From NCBI RefSeq assembly GCF_000500045.1, contig NZ_AYOT01000223.1:62001-126000 (forward strand): 64,000 nt of DNA, written 5' to 3'. How positions within the stretch are numbered: the first letter of the stretch is position 1; every line of letters starts with the position of its first letter. Source of the stretch: Borrelia persica No12. Its GTDB lineage: Bacteria > Spirochaetota > Spirochaetia > Borreliales > Borreliaceae. The position numbers and the translations under genes were made by a program. Positions 17,953 to 27,370 of this stretch are shown here, one piece after another. The notes beneath the pieces are model-generated. The model searched no databases. It saw only the letters and a program-made list of their open reading frames with translations, and had not been told where the DNA came from.

Positions 17953-18384
17953 TTACTCCGTTATTTTATCCTTTAATTTAAGTAACATCAAAATTACTAA
18001 GTTAAATATGACGTAAGTGATTATTATTGTTGCTAAGAAAATAAGTAACCATGCTTGACTTATGTAAAATAAATTGAGGATTAACATCAATGTAATAAGC
18101 AAAATGTTCATTATTATTTGCAGGCTTTTTGTTATGTTAATTAAATTGTTTAGGATTTTAAACTGATCGTAGAGTACATAGTGTATTGTTAACATTGCTA
18201 CACATAATTCTGGTGAAAATATAATAGATGCTATTAAAAATTTTATAGAAGAATTGTTTATAAATACTGTACTCTTAACAAGTTCATATAATGCTGTTAA
18301 GATTAACATGCTTGCAATTGTTTGCAGTGCAATAATGAGAGCCATAATTATTCTTTTTATTTTCAAGCTATTTATCTTTAACAT
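17953..18384 (-). CDS. Small four-helix membrane protein (BB_0360 position)
   Basis: This 143-residue protein has about four hydrophobic segments separated by short loops and a lysine-rich N-terminus. I recognise no family. It is the first gene of the cluster with the MinD-like ATPase, lgt and pdeA, and its stop codon overlaps the ribosome-site region of the ATPase gene. A membrane anchor or receptor for the ATPase is a reasonable guess from the context only. Confidence 0.78.
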   Translation of the reverse strand: MLKINSLKIKRIIMALIIALQTIASMLILTALYELVKSTVFINNSSIKFLIASIIFSPELCVAMLTIHYVLYDQFKILNNLINITKSLQIIMNILLITLMLILNLFYISQAWLLIFLATIIITYVIFNLVILMLLKLKDKITE

Positions 18385-18444
18385 AATCTTAAAATATTAT
18401 ATTATGAAGATAAAATCAAGTTTTATTTGTGTAGGAATTTGTCA

Positions 18445-19911
18445 ATGAAGAAGAGATTTTTGGTATTTTTATACTTTGTATTAGCTTTAATTATTAGTTC
18501 TTCAGCTATTGGAGAGTCTATCTTTGCGCAATCTAATTTTTCTAAGAGTAAGTTGTCTGCGTCAAATTATGGGCAGATGATGATGGAAGCTTTTAACTTT
18601 ATTAGTAAAAATTATGTTGAACCTGTCGATGAAGAGGCTGTTTTTGAAGGGGCTTTGCAGGGTATGTTTAAGGCATTAGATGATCCTTATTCTCAATATT
18701 TGACAAAAAAAGATTTAGTAGAGATTTCAAAGACTACTGAGGGGAATTATGTAGGAATTGGAGTTGTTATTTCAAAAAAGGAACTTTCTGCAAAATCTGG
18801 CAATACTGCTTCTAATGTTCCTTATATAATGATTGTTAATGTTTTTGAAGAGGGACCTGCTTATAAGGCTGGTGTTCGTCCTGGTGATTATATTATAGCT
18901 ATTGATGGTAAGAGTACTGATTCAATGACAATGGAGCAAGTTAGTGATCTCTTAAAGGGCAAAGTGGGTACAAAAGTTAAAATTTCTGTTTTGAGAAATA
19001 AAAGTTTAGAACTTGAATATGAACTTGTTAGGGAAAAAATAGATATAGAGACAATTAAATATGATGTTATTAATGGTGATGTTGGGTATATTAGGATAAT
19101 AAGTTTTAATCCCAGCACCAATATTTATTTTAAAAAAGCTTTTGAAAAACTTAAATTGCAAAATATCAAATCTTTAATTTTGGACTTAAGACTTAATCCT
19201 GGAGGTTATTTTAATGATGCAATAGAAATTGCAAATGATATTTTGACTGAAGGACTTATTGTTTCAACAAAGTCAAGAGATTTTAAGACACCTTTAGAAT
19301 ATGTAACTAGAGAGTATAGGGCTAATTCTTCACATGTAGTACCTTTAGATATGCCAATTGTTGCTTTGATTGATAGATATTCAGCATCAGCTTCAGAAGT
19401 TTTAGTTGGGGCTTTAAAAGATCATCAGAGGGCTTATGTTATAGGGGAAAAATCTTATGGTAAAGGGGTAATCCAGCGTATATTGCCTTTCCATACGGGA
19501 GGATTTAAGATTACACATTCAAAGTATTATACTCCTTCTGGTCAGAGCATTCATAGTGTTGGCATTAAACCTGATTTAGAGATTAAAGAAAAAGAATTAT
19601 CTGAAGCTGAATTGGGAATATATGCTAAAATGATTAATGATAAAGCTGTAGAAAAGTTTTTAAATAGTAGTAAACGAAAAAGATCAATTTCTGAGAAAGA
19701 GATAGATATTTTTGTGGATAAATTTCTTAAAACTTCTTATGTAACGTCTGGTAATGATAGTGATAATATAGATAAAAAAGTTTTAGGGCGTTATTTATAT
19801 TTGCAGGTTTATCAAGATATATACAATTATCAGCCACTTTATAATTTGCATTATGATGAGGTTTTAAAAACTGCTTATGAATATCTTGTAAAAAAAGGAA
19901 CCTTAAATTAA
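18445..19911 (+). CDS. ctp: Carboxyl-terminal processing protease Ctp (S41A)
   Basis: A periplasmic serine protease of 488 residues that trims C-termini of envelope proteins. In B. burgdorferi, CtpA (BB_0359) processes P13 among others. It has an N-terminal signal peptide (MKKRFLVFLYFVLAL), a PDZ domain (about 95-185; GVRPGDYIIAIDG), and a peptidase core with the Ser of SASASEV (about 314-316) and the Lys of EKSYGKG (about 340), the expected dyad. I start at ATG 18445, with TAGGAA upstream, because a longer start adds residues before the basic signal sequence. It heads a + strand run through rsmE. Confidence 0.94.
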   Translation: MKKRFLVFLYFVLALIISSSAIGESIFAQSNFSKSKLSASNYGQMMMEAFNFISKNYVEPVDEEAVFEGALQGMFKALDDPYSQYLTKKDLVEISKTTEGNYVGIGVVISKKELSAKSGNTASNVPYIMIVNVFEEGPAYKAGVRPGDYIIAIDGKSTDSMTMEQVSDLLKGKVGTKVKISVLRNKSLELEYELVREKIDIETIKYDVINGDVGYIRIISFNPSTNIYFKKAFEKLKLQNIKSLILDLRLNPGGYFNDAIEIANDILTEGLIVSTKSRDFKTPLEYVTREYRANSSHVVPLDMPIVALIDRYSASASEVLVGALKDHQRAYVIGEKSYGKGVIQRILPFHTGGFKITHSKYYTPSGQSIHSVGIKPDLEIKEKELSEAELGIYAKMINDKAVEKFLNSSKRKRSISEKEIDIFVDKFLKTSYVTSGNDSDNIDKKVLGRYLYLQVYQDIYNYQPLYNLHYDEVLKTAYEYLVKKGTLN

Positions 19912-19914
19912 TTT

Positions 19915-20643
19915 GTGAAACAAATAGTCTTAGATTATAGTTGTCTATTTGATGATGATATCATTATTGATGATGTTGGGATCTATCACTATCTTGTTAA
20001 TGTAAGGAGATTAAGAGTAGGTGATAGCTTAAATGTTCTCTTGGGGAGGAGAGAGGTCAGATTTGTTGAGGTTGTTAGTATAAAGAATAACCAAATTAGG
20101 CTCTCTACTTTAAGGGTAGAGGAGCTTCAGATGTGTCGTTTTGAAATAAGTATGTTCATATCAAATCTTAAGGGTAGAAAATTAGATTTAAGTTTAAGAC
20201 AAATTGTTGAGATTGGTGTTAGCCAGATAAATATTGTTAATGCTGATAATTCTATTGCTAGGTTGGATATAGATAATTTGGAATTTAAAAGTTCAAGATT
20301 TTTGAAGATAATTGATGAAGCTTTAAAGCAAAGTGGAAATACTCAAATACCCAATGTTAACTTTTATAATGATTTTTTTAGTATTCCTTATTCTTCATCT
20401 GTTAATTATTACGTTGCTCACAGTAAGGGTGATTTGTTGCGTTGTGGCGATAATATCAGTGCTTTTGGCAAAATTGGAATTTTAATAGGTCCTGAGGGTT
20501 GTTTTTCAAATGCAGAGATTGATTTTTTTAAAAAAATGAATTTTAGATTTGTAAGATTTAATACTTCTATTTTAAGAGCAGATACGGCTATTGTTTATTC
20601 ACTTGCTCATTTTAAATTATTATTAGAGGGTAGTAATGGCTAA
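19915..20643 (+). CDS. rsmE: 16S rRNA (uracil-1498-N3) methyltransferase RsmE
   Basis: A SPOUT-fold methyltransferase that modifies U1498 of 16S rRNA with S-adenosylmethionine. The 242-residue protein has an N-terminal PUA-like part and the C-terminal knot with the diagnostic IGPEGCFSNAEI and TSILRADTA. The start is GTG 3 bases after the ctp stop, with AAGGAA about 13 bases upstream. It overlaps the next gene by 8 bases. Confidence 0.92.
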   Translation: MKQIVLDYSCLFDDDIIIDDVGIYHYLVNVRRLRVGDSLNVLLGRREVRFVEVVSIKNNQIRLSTLRVEELQMCRFEISMFISNLKGRKLDLSLRQIVEIGVSQINIVNADNSIARLDIDNLEFKSSRFLKIIDEALKQSGNTQIPNVNFYNDFFSIPYSSSVNYYVAHSKGDLLRCGDNISAFGKIGILIGPEGCFSNAEIDFFKKMNFRFVRFNTSILRADTAIVYSLAHFKLLLEGSNG

Positions 20644-21229
20644 TTTAAAAGATATATATTCAAAACCAGATAGAATTTATTTTTTTGGAATGCCAATAGA
20701 TGTTTTTAAAAATAATGATAAATTGATTAGCCGATTTGAATATCTTATATCTCATCCATATCATTCAATGGTGATTTTTATTGATTGTAAATCCTTATTA
20801 AAATTTTTGGTTTTTAAAAAGTATAGAAATCTTGTTAAAAATGCTTCTCTAGTTTTTTCAAATTCAAAATCGCTTAGATCATTTTGTAAATTTTTTAAAA
20901 GAACTGATATTGGTTGTTATGATTCAAATTCGATTTTACTTGTTTTAATGAGTGTATTGGAAAATACGTATAAAACATGTTATATTATTGATAAAGATAA
21001 AATAATTTCTAAAAAAAATTTTTTAAGATTAAAAGAGTCACATAAAGAAATTAATTTTATTGGTTATTATGACTTGAAAGCTGTTAAGAGAAACAAGGAA
21101 ATGTTTTTTGCCAATATTAATAAACTTACTCCTAGTATGATAATAAGTTTTTGTAGTAGTAATTATCTTGAAACTTTGTTTTATATAAATAAATTTGGCA
21201 TTAGAACAAATTTAAGTGTTTTTTTGTGA
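20636..21229 (+). CDS. WecG/TagA (GT26)-like protein, probably inactive
   Basis: The 197-residue protein follows the outline of WecG/TagA/CpsF glycosyltransferases: a start like FGMPIDVF, a central strand VIFIDCKSLL, KNASLVFSNSKSL where the family has the (A)DLVxPDG motif, and later SMIISFCSSNYLETLFY where the family has an LGxPxQE-type motif. The catalytic Asp-Gly of PDG reads Asn-Ser, and the Gly-rich turns are lost. It may be a decayed or repurposed fold. No glycan pathway genes are nearby. It overlaps rsmE by 8 bases. Confidence 0.6.
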   Translation: MANLKDIYSKPDRIYFFGMPIDVFKNNDKLISRFEYLISHPYHSMVIFIDCKSLLKFLVFKKYRNLVKNASLVFSNSKSLRSFCKFFKRTDIGCYDSNSILLVLMSVLENTYKTCYIIDKDKIISKKNFLRLKESHKEINFIGYYDLKAVKRNKEMFFANINKLTPSMIISFCSSNYLETLFYINKFGIRTNLSVFL

Positions 21230-21271
21230 TTGCTTTTATTTTAAGTACTATAAGTTATATGAGGTAAGGAA

Positions 21272-21757
21272 ATGGCATTTGTATTAGATCAAGCTGTAGT
21301 TTATCCAATGCAGGGAGTGGGAAAAATCAAGAATATTCAAAATAAGGAATTTAATGGTGAGTTTATTGATTATTATGAAATATATTTTCCATTTAATGAA
21401 ATGACTTTTATGGTTCCGGTAGCTAGGGCAGATGATCTTGGAATTAGGGCTTTGGTTAGCAAGGAAAAGGTGGAAGAAGTTTTTGGTGTTATTAAAGATT
21501 TTGAGGGTCAAATAGATCAAAAAAAGATAAAAGATGGTAGTCATGATTTTTATAAGCAGAGTGATATATTGAGTACTGCTAAGTTGTATAAATTCTTGTA
21601 TACAAAATCTATGCAAAAAGAGTTGCCTTTTTATGAGAAGAGGATTTTAAATGATTTTGAATTAATTTTACAACATGAAATTAGTTTGGCCTTGCAAATT
21701 AGTTTTGAAGAAGCTAAAGAGAAGATTAGAGAAGTTATTTCTATGGGACAGTCTTAG
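21272..21757 (+). CDS. ltpA: CarD/CdnL-type RNA polymerase-binding regulator (LtpA)
   Basis: This 161-residue protein has the CarD N-terminal Tudor-like RNA polymerase interaction domain (residues 1-65; VVYPMQGVGKIKNI, YYEIYFP) and a helical DNA-contacting C-terminal domain (LYKFLYTKS, LNDFELILQHEISLAL). CarD proteins stabilise the open promoter complex. In B. burgdorferi the homologue BB_0355 is named LtpA and matters in the enzootic cycle. A GAGGTAAGG ribosome region precedes the ATG. Confidence 0.92.
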   Translation: MAFVLDQAVVYPMQGVGKIKNIQNKEFNGEFIDYYEIYFPFNEMTFMVPVARADDLGIRALVSKEKVEEVFGVIKDFEGQIDQKKIKDGSHDFYKQSDILSTAKLYKFLYTKSMQKELPFYEKRILNDFELILQHEISLALQISFEEAKEKIREVISMGQS

Positions 21758-21783
21758 ATTGTTTATAACTTGTAGGAATCTAT

Positions 21784-22725
21784 ATGTTAAATGTTTTAAG
21801 GTTTATTTTTTTAATTTCTTGCAGATTTATTTTTATGTTTTTTTTCTTTTCGTTTATTTTTGTTTGTACATATTATTTGAAATATACTTTTTTGCATGTA
21901 GATTTTTCTTTTTTAAGTTTTGAACTTTATTATGATGCTTATCTTTATGCGTTTCCTTTATCTTTAGTTGCTACTTTTATAAGGATTGCTTATCCTTTTA
22001 ATATAAGTACACTTAAAGTTTCTAGGACTTTATATGTTGTTGTCTTTATTTTTATATTGTTTTTATCTTATTTTGGATTTTTAGCTTCTGTTAATTTTAA
22101 TACTATCTTTTTTGATTTGCATAGAAAGGGTGATAAGAACATTAAAGATGGGATTGTGCATTTTTTTGATGATCAAATAGTCTTTTATAGTAAGGATATT
22201 AAATCGTTTGGTTTTAAAGGTGTTTTAAAAGTCAAAGATAATGAGTTTGATGATGAGGATTTTAAATCTTTTTCATATCATTCAGGGTTTTCTGAATCTG
22301 ATACCATGAATTTTAATGAAAATGCGTTTTTTACTCAAAAGCTTTATAGTGATTTGGTTAGTTATGTTTTTAATGATTTAGATATTTTAAATAATTTTTT
22401 ACTTTCTTTAGAATTTCTCAGTTTGATGTTTAATATATTTGGATTTGTTTTGCTTTTATTTTCATTTTCTTATGTTTTTAATCTTATATTTTTAGATAGT
22501 TTATCTTTGTTTCTTTATCCCATTTTTATTATACTGTTTTTTAAGGTTTATAATATTTATGCGATTGAATTTCCTGAGAGTTTGGATTTGATTATAGGTG
22601 AGAATGTAATATCTGATTATCTTCCTTTTATTTTTTGTTCACTTACATTCTTTTCTACTTATTTGATTAGTTTTATTTTTGATTATATTAAAGTTAACGA
22701 AGGATTAGATAGTAGGTTACATTAA
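21784..22725 (+). CDS. Unknown polytopic membrane protein (BB_0354 position)
   Basis: I do not recognise this 313-residue protein. It has an N-terminal hydrophobic region with about three membrane segments (residues 5-100), a hydrophilic domain of about 75 residues (114-190), and three or more membrane segments at the C-terminus. The next gene is 6-15 bases away and has the same membrane-loop-membrane plan, so they may be partners. Confidence 0.77.
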   Translation: MLNVLRFIFLISCRFIFMFFFFSFIFVCTYYLKYTFLHVDFSFLSFELYYDAYLYAFPLSLVATFIRIAYPFNISTLKVSRTLYVVVFIFILFLSYFGFLASVNFNTIFFDLHRKGDKNIKDGIVHFFDDQIVFYSKDIKSFGFKGVLKVKDNEFDDEDFKSFSYHSGFSESDTMNFNENAFFTQKLYSDLVSYVFNDLDILNNFLLSLEFLSLMFNIFGFVLLLFSFSYVFNLIFLDSLSLFLYPIFIILFFKVYNIYAIEFPESLDLIIGENVISDYLPFIFCSLTFFSTYLISFIFDYIKVNEGLDSRLH

Positions 22726-22740
22726 ATTAGTTTGTTAGAT

Positions 22741-24564
22741 ATGAAAAATTTGTTAGATGTGAAAAGAGAATTGTATACATTTTTAAGTAATTTTATTGTT
22801 TTTTTGTTCTTATTTGTTGGTTTAGTTTTTGGTTATACATATTTTTTTGGAGTTGCCTATTTAGACAAACATGTATTGATAGCTACTTTTTTTGATACTG
22901 TTTTGAGTATATATCATTATTTTCATGGTTTTTTTATTTTTTTTGTTTTGATCTATTTTATTTTTTTGGCTAGACCTGAGACACGGTATTATTTAAGAGA
23001 GTATAAGGGGTATTTATTTAAAAAATTTTATCCTTTTATGTTCTTGTTTTTCGTAATAGGTATTGTTTTCGTATTAGTTTTCAACTCTATTCTTTATTAT
23101 ATTCTTGCTCAGAGGAGTGAATATAAGTATAACTATGAAAGATATCATCTTCTTGTAAATCAGGTAAATACAATAAATAATGAGGTTAAAAACATAGATA
23201 TGAATTTGTCTTCAAATAATACATTAGATGTTGGTGAATTGGTAGAGATTTTAAAACATAAAAAAAAGTATCTCGAAGAATTACTTAGAATGTATGAAAA
23301 AATGAGACTTATTTCTGATAATGATGAACTTGCAATTAATTATTACTTGGTTAGATCTGAATATGATAGAATGCCTGTTTATGATGTTGATTTAGAAAAA
23401 GTTAGAAAAACGCTTAAAATGTATTTGATTAAAAATTTAACCAAAAAAGATTTTCAAGATATTGTTAATGGGTTTATTGATAAGGGTGATTATCCTACTG
23501 CTAATTATTTTGCTTATATGGGATTGGTTGCAACTAAAGATGATGAATTTTCTGCGCTTTTAAATTTAACTTTTAAAGCTATTAATGAGTATAAAAATAA
23601 TGAACTTAAGAGAGAAGCTTCGATTTTTGGAGAGAAACAAAAAAATTTTTTATATCTGAATACGGAAAAATTTAAATCTGCATACTATGGTTTTTCAAGA
23701 CTTCATAATTTATTTCCAAACGATAATGAAATTTTAAACTATAAGAATAAGTCTTTGGAGAAACTTAAACTTCAGTATTTCTTTTTTGATGAGATTGAAA
23801 AATATTATGAACATTATGGCATCAATGATATATTTTTATTGCAGGTCAATGCTGGTGATAACACATATGATTATATTTATATGCAAAAGGTTGTAAATAC
23901 CATTTTTTCTGATGTAAAGATGATCAAAAATTTTGAGTTAATGAGGTTTAATAGATTAGGTAATGTTGTATTGCATATAAAAGTACCGTTTGCCACTATT
24001 AAGGGCAATACAGTTTATCGAAATGTCTTGGATAAGAAAAATGAGAATAGTGATATTACTGCTACTAGGGTTTTTGTGTTGCTTCAAGAGTTTGATTTAA
24101 ATGATACAAAAATCATTGATCTAAGTAGTGATGTTGATAATTTACATTTATTTGCCAATTCTGTTAAAGGTAATATTTTTTTACCTATTCAAGTCTTAAT
24201 AAGTGCGTTTAATCAAGTTAAAATGCTTAATTTAAGATTGATATCCATTTTTTCTTCAAGTCTTTTTTTAATGATGAGTCCTATTTTATTGGTTTTTTTT
24301 GGTGTTTTATTCATTGCTGTGGCTTCTAGAGTAAATTTTGAATTTGATCTAAAATTTATGGTATTTCTTGTATCTATAATAATAGCTATTTTTTCAGGTA
24401 TTATGTCTATGTTAATAAATTATTTATTATTAATTTTAATAGCACTCTTCATTCAGATATTTGTTAATATATACGTGTCTTTCATTTTGATTTTTTCTTT
24501 TTTATTTATTATTGTGTTATATGTAATGCGAGTTAATTATAAGGAAGATAAATCGTTTGTATGA
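22741..24564 (+). CDS. Unknown large membrane protein with helical middle domain (BB_0353 position)
   Basis: A protein of about 607 residues with three membrane segments within the first ~120 residues, a long soluble region (about 125-500) containing predicted coiled coil and repeat-like helices, and three to four membrane segments at the C-terminus. I see no enzyme motif. I use the ATG at 22741; a TTG 9 bases earlier is possible and no ribosome site decides. Its last 28 bases overlap the end of the convergent lipoprotein gene. Confidence 0.76.
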   Translation: MKNLLDVKRELYTFLSNFIVFLFLFVGLVFGYTYFFGVAYLDKHVLIATFFDTVLSIYHYFHGFFIFFVLIYFIFLARPETRYYLREYKGYLFKKFYPFMFLFFVIGIVFVLVFNSILYYILAQRSEYKYNYERYHLLVNQVNTINNEVKNIDMNLSSNNTLDVGELVEILKHKKKYLEELLRMYEKMRLISDNDELAINYYLVRSEYDRMPVYDVDLEKVRKTLKMYLIKNLTKKDFQDIVNGFIDKGDYPTANYFAYMGLVATKDDEFSALLNLTFKAINEYKNNELKREASIFGEKQKNFLYLNTEKFKSAYYGFSRLHNLFPNDNEILNYKNKSLEKLKLQYFFFDEIEKYYEHYGINDIFLLQVNAGDNTYDYIYMQKVVNTIFSDVKMIKNFELMRFNRLGNVVLHIKVPFATIKGNTVYRNVLDKKNENSDITATRVFVLLQEFDLNDTKIIDLSSDVDNLHLFANSVKGNIFLPIQVLISAFNQVKMLNLRLISIFSSSLFLMMSPILLVFFGVLFIAVASRVNFEFDLKFMVFLVSIIIAIFSGIMSMLINYLLLILIALFIQIFVNIYVSFILIFSFLFIIVLYVMRVNYKEDKSFV

Positions 24565-25673
24565 GAATTTGCATTATTTATGTTAGATAATAATAGTTGA
24601 TTGAGCATTTTATTTTCTTTTTCTATTTGCTCTTGATTAAGTATGTATGAATCTTGATTTATATAATTTTCATCTATAATAAATAGAGGTATTTCTTTAA
24701 TTACATGTTTTAATTTTAAGTTTAATCCTTTATATGGTGTAAATCCATTGGCAAATCCAAAATGTTCATTAAATTTTGCTTTATCTTTAAGTGTAATTAA
24801 TGATTGTTGTATTTCTTGATTTAATATCCATCGAATAAATTTTGATATGGGTTGTGATATTTCTTTAACTCCCATAAAGCTGATATTACATATTGACGAT
24901 TTTTTTTCTTTATTTATTAAATATGAAAAATTGAGTTTATTTTTAATATCTTGATTTAATTTATTGTAATATGCTAAGTTAGTTAAACCTGCAATTAAAA
25001 TAGTTTTTTGTTGTAGCAGTATTTTTTCTAAATTTAAATATTTATATTTTTCTGTAAAGCTTTTGTGCAATGTAAGTTCATTTGCATTTATGAAAGATTT
25101 AAAGTGATTGATTATATCTAACATTTTTTGCTTATCGTATTCTGGTTTGTTGTTTTCAAAACGAATATTGATGTCGTTGATTTCAGATATTGTGTAAAGT
25201 AAGTTTTCAGAAATATAGGGAGAGATAAAAATTTTTTTCTTTTTGTTGAAATTTGTGTATATTTCTTTGATTGATTCTATATCAAGGTATTTTTGTATGT
25301 TATATTCATTTTTGTATATTAAGATTGGAATATCAAAACTTAGAGGCACAATTTTATATGCAAACTTTTCTGATATATTATTTAATATTGGATAGTCGGA
25401 ATAATAATATTTTTGAATACTTTTAAAGTTTTTAGTTGTATTTATATTATCTATATTTTTTGCAATGATGATTTGGGCATTTTTTTCATTAATAGTTTGT
25501 GCATTAATATTTTCTTTGTATCTGATAATAAAGTTTGTTTTATTTTGAACATTAAATTGATTTATATATAGAGGAATAATTTTATTGTCAGTTAATATGG
25601 TGATGGTACTTTCTTTTGAACAACTAAAAATTAAAGTTAAAACTGTGATTAAAAATATTTTCTTTATATTCAT
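24537..25673 (-). CDS. Solute-binding-type lipoprotein, orphan
   Basis: A 378-residue predicted lipoprotein with signal MNIKKIFLITVLTLIFSC and lipid-accepting C18. The rest resembles extracellular solute-binding proteins: an early strand STITILTDN, a lobe with FAYKIVPLSFDIPILIYKN, and the later region FMGVKEISQPISKFIRWILN with a hinge-like GFANGFTPYKG. No permease or ATPase gene is adjacent, so the ligand and partners are unknown. It is transcribed against the preceding membrane protein, and the coding ends overlap by 28 bases. Confidence 0.72.
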   Translation of the reverse strand: MNIKKIFLITVLTLIFSCSKESTITILTDNKIIPLYINQFNVQNKTNFIIRYKENINAQTINEKNAQIIIAKNIDNINTTKNFKSIQKYYYSDYPILNNISEKFAYKIVPLSFDIPILIYKNEYNIQKYLDIESIKEIYTNFNKKKKIFISPYISENLLYTISEINDINIRFENNKPEYDKQKMLDIINHFKSFINANELTLHKSFTEKYKYLNLEKILLQQKTILIAGLTNLAYYNKLNQDIKNKLNFSYLINKEKKSSICNISFMGVKEISQPISKFIRWILNQEIQQSLITLKDKAKFNEHFGFANGFTPYKGLNLKLKHVIKEIPLFIIDENYINQDSYILNQEQIEKENKMLNQLLLSNINNANSHTNDLSSL

Positions 25674-25797
25674 AAAAAATAGTTTGTTATATTGACTTTC
25701 ATTTTACACTAAATTATGTATAATTTTTATAGTTATTTTATAATTTTAGGTATATTTGATAACTTTGAATTTTATGTTAAAAAGGAGAGTTGTTAAT

Positions 25798-27360
25798 TTG
25801 GGTTTGGTTGATTTTTTAGTTTCTATCTTTAGTCGAGAGCTTCTTCCTGAACAAATAAAACAAAGAAGGCTTAAAGAGGTAAAAACTAATCTAAGTAAGG
25901 TGAGTAACTTTTTTAATGCTTCTAAAATTCAGGCTTTACCTCAGTTTGCTAAATTTATTTATAATCTTTACAAAACTTTTGTGCCTTTTAAATTATTTGT
26001 ACAAAGATATCGAACTTCAAATGAAGTGATTCACTTTGTGGTTGAAAAGTATTTAAATGATACTCAAAAGCAATCTTTAGAACATATTTATTCTTTTTCT
26101 GCTAATAATGTGGTTAATTTTACATCCGATATAAGTAAAAATTTGGATACTAATTTAAATTATCTATTGAAAAATATAACTCAAGAACAGGTCAGATTGA
26201 TAGATGAAACTTGTGGGGCTTTGGAGATCTTTTTTGATTTAGTCTCGTATCAGTATTATTTGGTTCTTAAACATTTTGATGCTTTATTGCCTGAAGATGA
26301 TTTTATATATAAACCTAGATTTGGTGCTGTTAGTTGTGGAGTAATTTTGGATGATATTAAAGATTTTTTGGAATGTATATATTCTATTAGAGATATTGCT
26401 ATCTGGAGAAATCTTTATGATATTCTTTTAAAAATATATGGAGATGCAGACAACTTTCCTATGAGCCCAAATGTTTGGCTTAAAATGATAACATCTATAG
26501 TTGAAATAAATAGAAATAAAGAGATTTTATATCTTATAAAATATGTTAGTGGTGATCCTGATTATTTGCCCATGTCTGGTGTTCAAAAATCAAGAGCAAA
26601 AGCCAAGTCGTTTTTTAATGATCTCTCTAAACATGTTTCAAATGAGATATTAAAAATTAAAGTTTTGCAAAAAAATAACAAAGCTCATATTTTGGCAGAG
26701 AAGTTATTTCGAGGAATTACTTTTGTAACTCTGGATAATTATAATGAACAGGTGAGCTTGAAAATTATGTCTAAAGTTACAAGTACTACTGGATATGTTT
26801 ATGCTGGTATTTTAGGTTATCTAAAAATGCATGCGATTAACTTTGTAAAAAAAGATTTGAATGATATTGTTAATATCCTTATTATTAAGGGACAGTGGAA
26901 AGATATGGAAATTGCTAGGTATGTTTCTAATGACATTCATTCCTTGGTTAGTATTTATTCTAATCTTGTTGATTTGGATAATAATCTCGGAGAACAGGGT
27001 ATGTATGGAAAGAGAATAAATGCGCTTTTGCATAGGGTTTCTACTGGAAGAGACAAATCGTCAGAAAAATTGTTATTGAATATAATAGTAGACGTTAATA
27101 AAAAGGCCTTAGTTTTATTAAATGATTATTATTCAAAAATTCATTCTTTAATAAAACGCTTAAACGATTGTTTGGAAGATTATGTCAAGCCTTCTTCAGA
27201 GAAGGAGCTTATTTATAATTGGAAAGAACTTGATCTTGATCTTTTAAAAAGTTATGGCAATAACGTAAACTTTGGTAGTATAATTAAAAACATGGTTGAT
27301 GGATTAAGTTTATTTTTGAGATTAATGGATTTATATTTAGATAAGGAAAATACAGTTTAG
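25798..27360 (+). CDS. Spirochete-type conserved protein (BB_0351 position)
   Basis: A predominantly helical cytosolic protein of about 520 residues with no catalytic motif that I recognise. It may belong to a spirochete family of unknown function (DUF5312, from memory). I start at TTG 25798 (MGLVDFLVSIFSRELLP) because AAAGGAG lies 10 bases upstream. Upstream ATG or TTG starts would place that ribosome site inside the gene. rpmB follows 10 bases after the stop, so they share a transcript. Confidence 0.78.
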   Translation: MGLVDFLVSIFSRELLPEQIKQRRLKEVKTNLSKVSNFFNASKIQALPQFAKFIYNLYKTFVPFKLFVQRYRTSNEVIHFVVEKYLNDTQKQSLEHIYSFSANNVVNFTSDISKNLDTNLNYLLKNITQEQVRLIDETCGALEIFFDLVSYQYYLVLKHFDALLPEDDFIYKPRFGAVSCGVILDDIKDFLECIYSIRDIAIWRNLYDILLKIYGDADNFPMSPNVWLKMITSIVEINRNKEILYLIKYVSGDPDYLPMSGVQKSRAKAKSFFNDLSKHVSNEILKIKVLQKNNKAHILAEKLFRGITFVTLDNYNEQVSLKIMSKVTSTTGYVYAGILGYLKMHAINFVKKDLNDIVNILIIKGQWKDMEIARYVSNDIHSLVSIYSNLVDLDNNLGEQGMYGKRINALLHRVSTGRDKSSEKLLLNIIVDVNKKALVLLNDYYSKIHSLIKRLNDCLEDYVKPSSEKELIYNWKELDLDLLKSYGNNVNFGSIIKNMVDGLSLFLRLMDLYLDKENTV

Positions 27361-27370
27361 GAGATTTTAA

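Noticed and set aside
25692-25724. TTGACT and TATAAT upstream of the 25798 gene as a promoter
   Set aside because: The spacing is 21 bases, too long for a normal sigma70 promoter.
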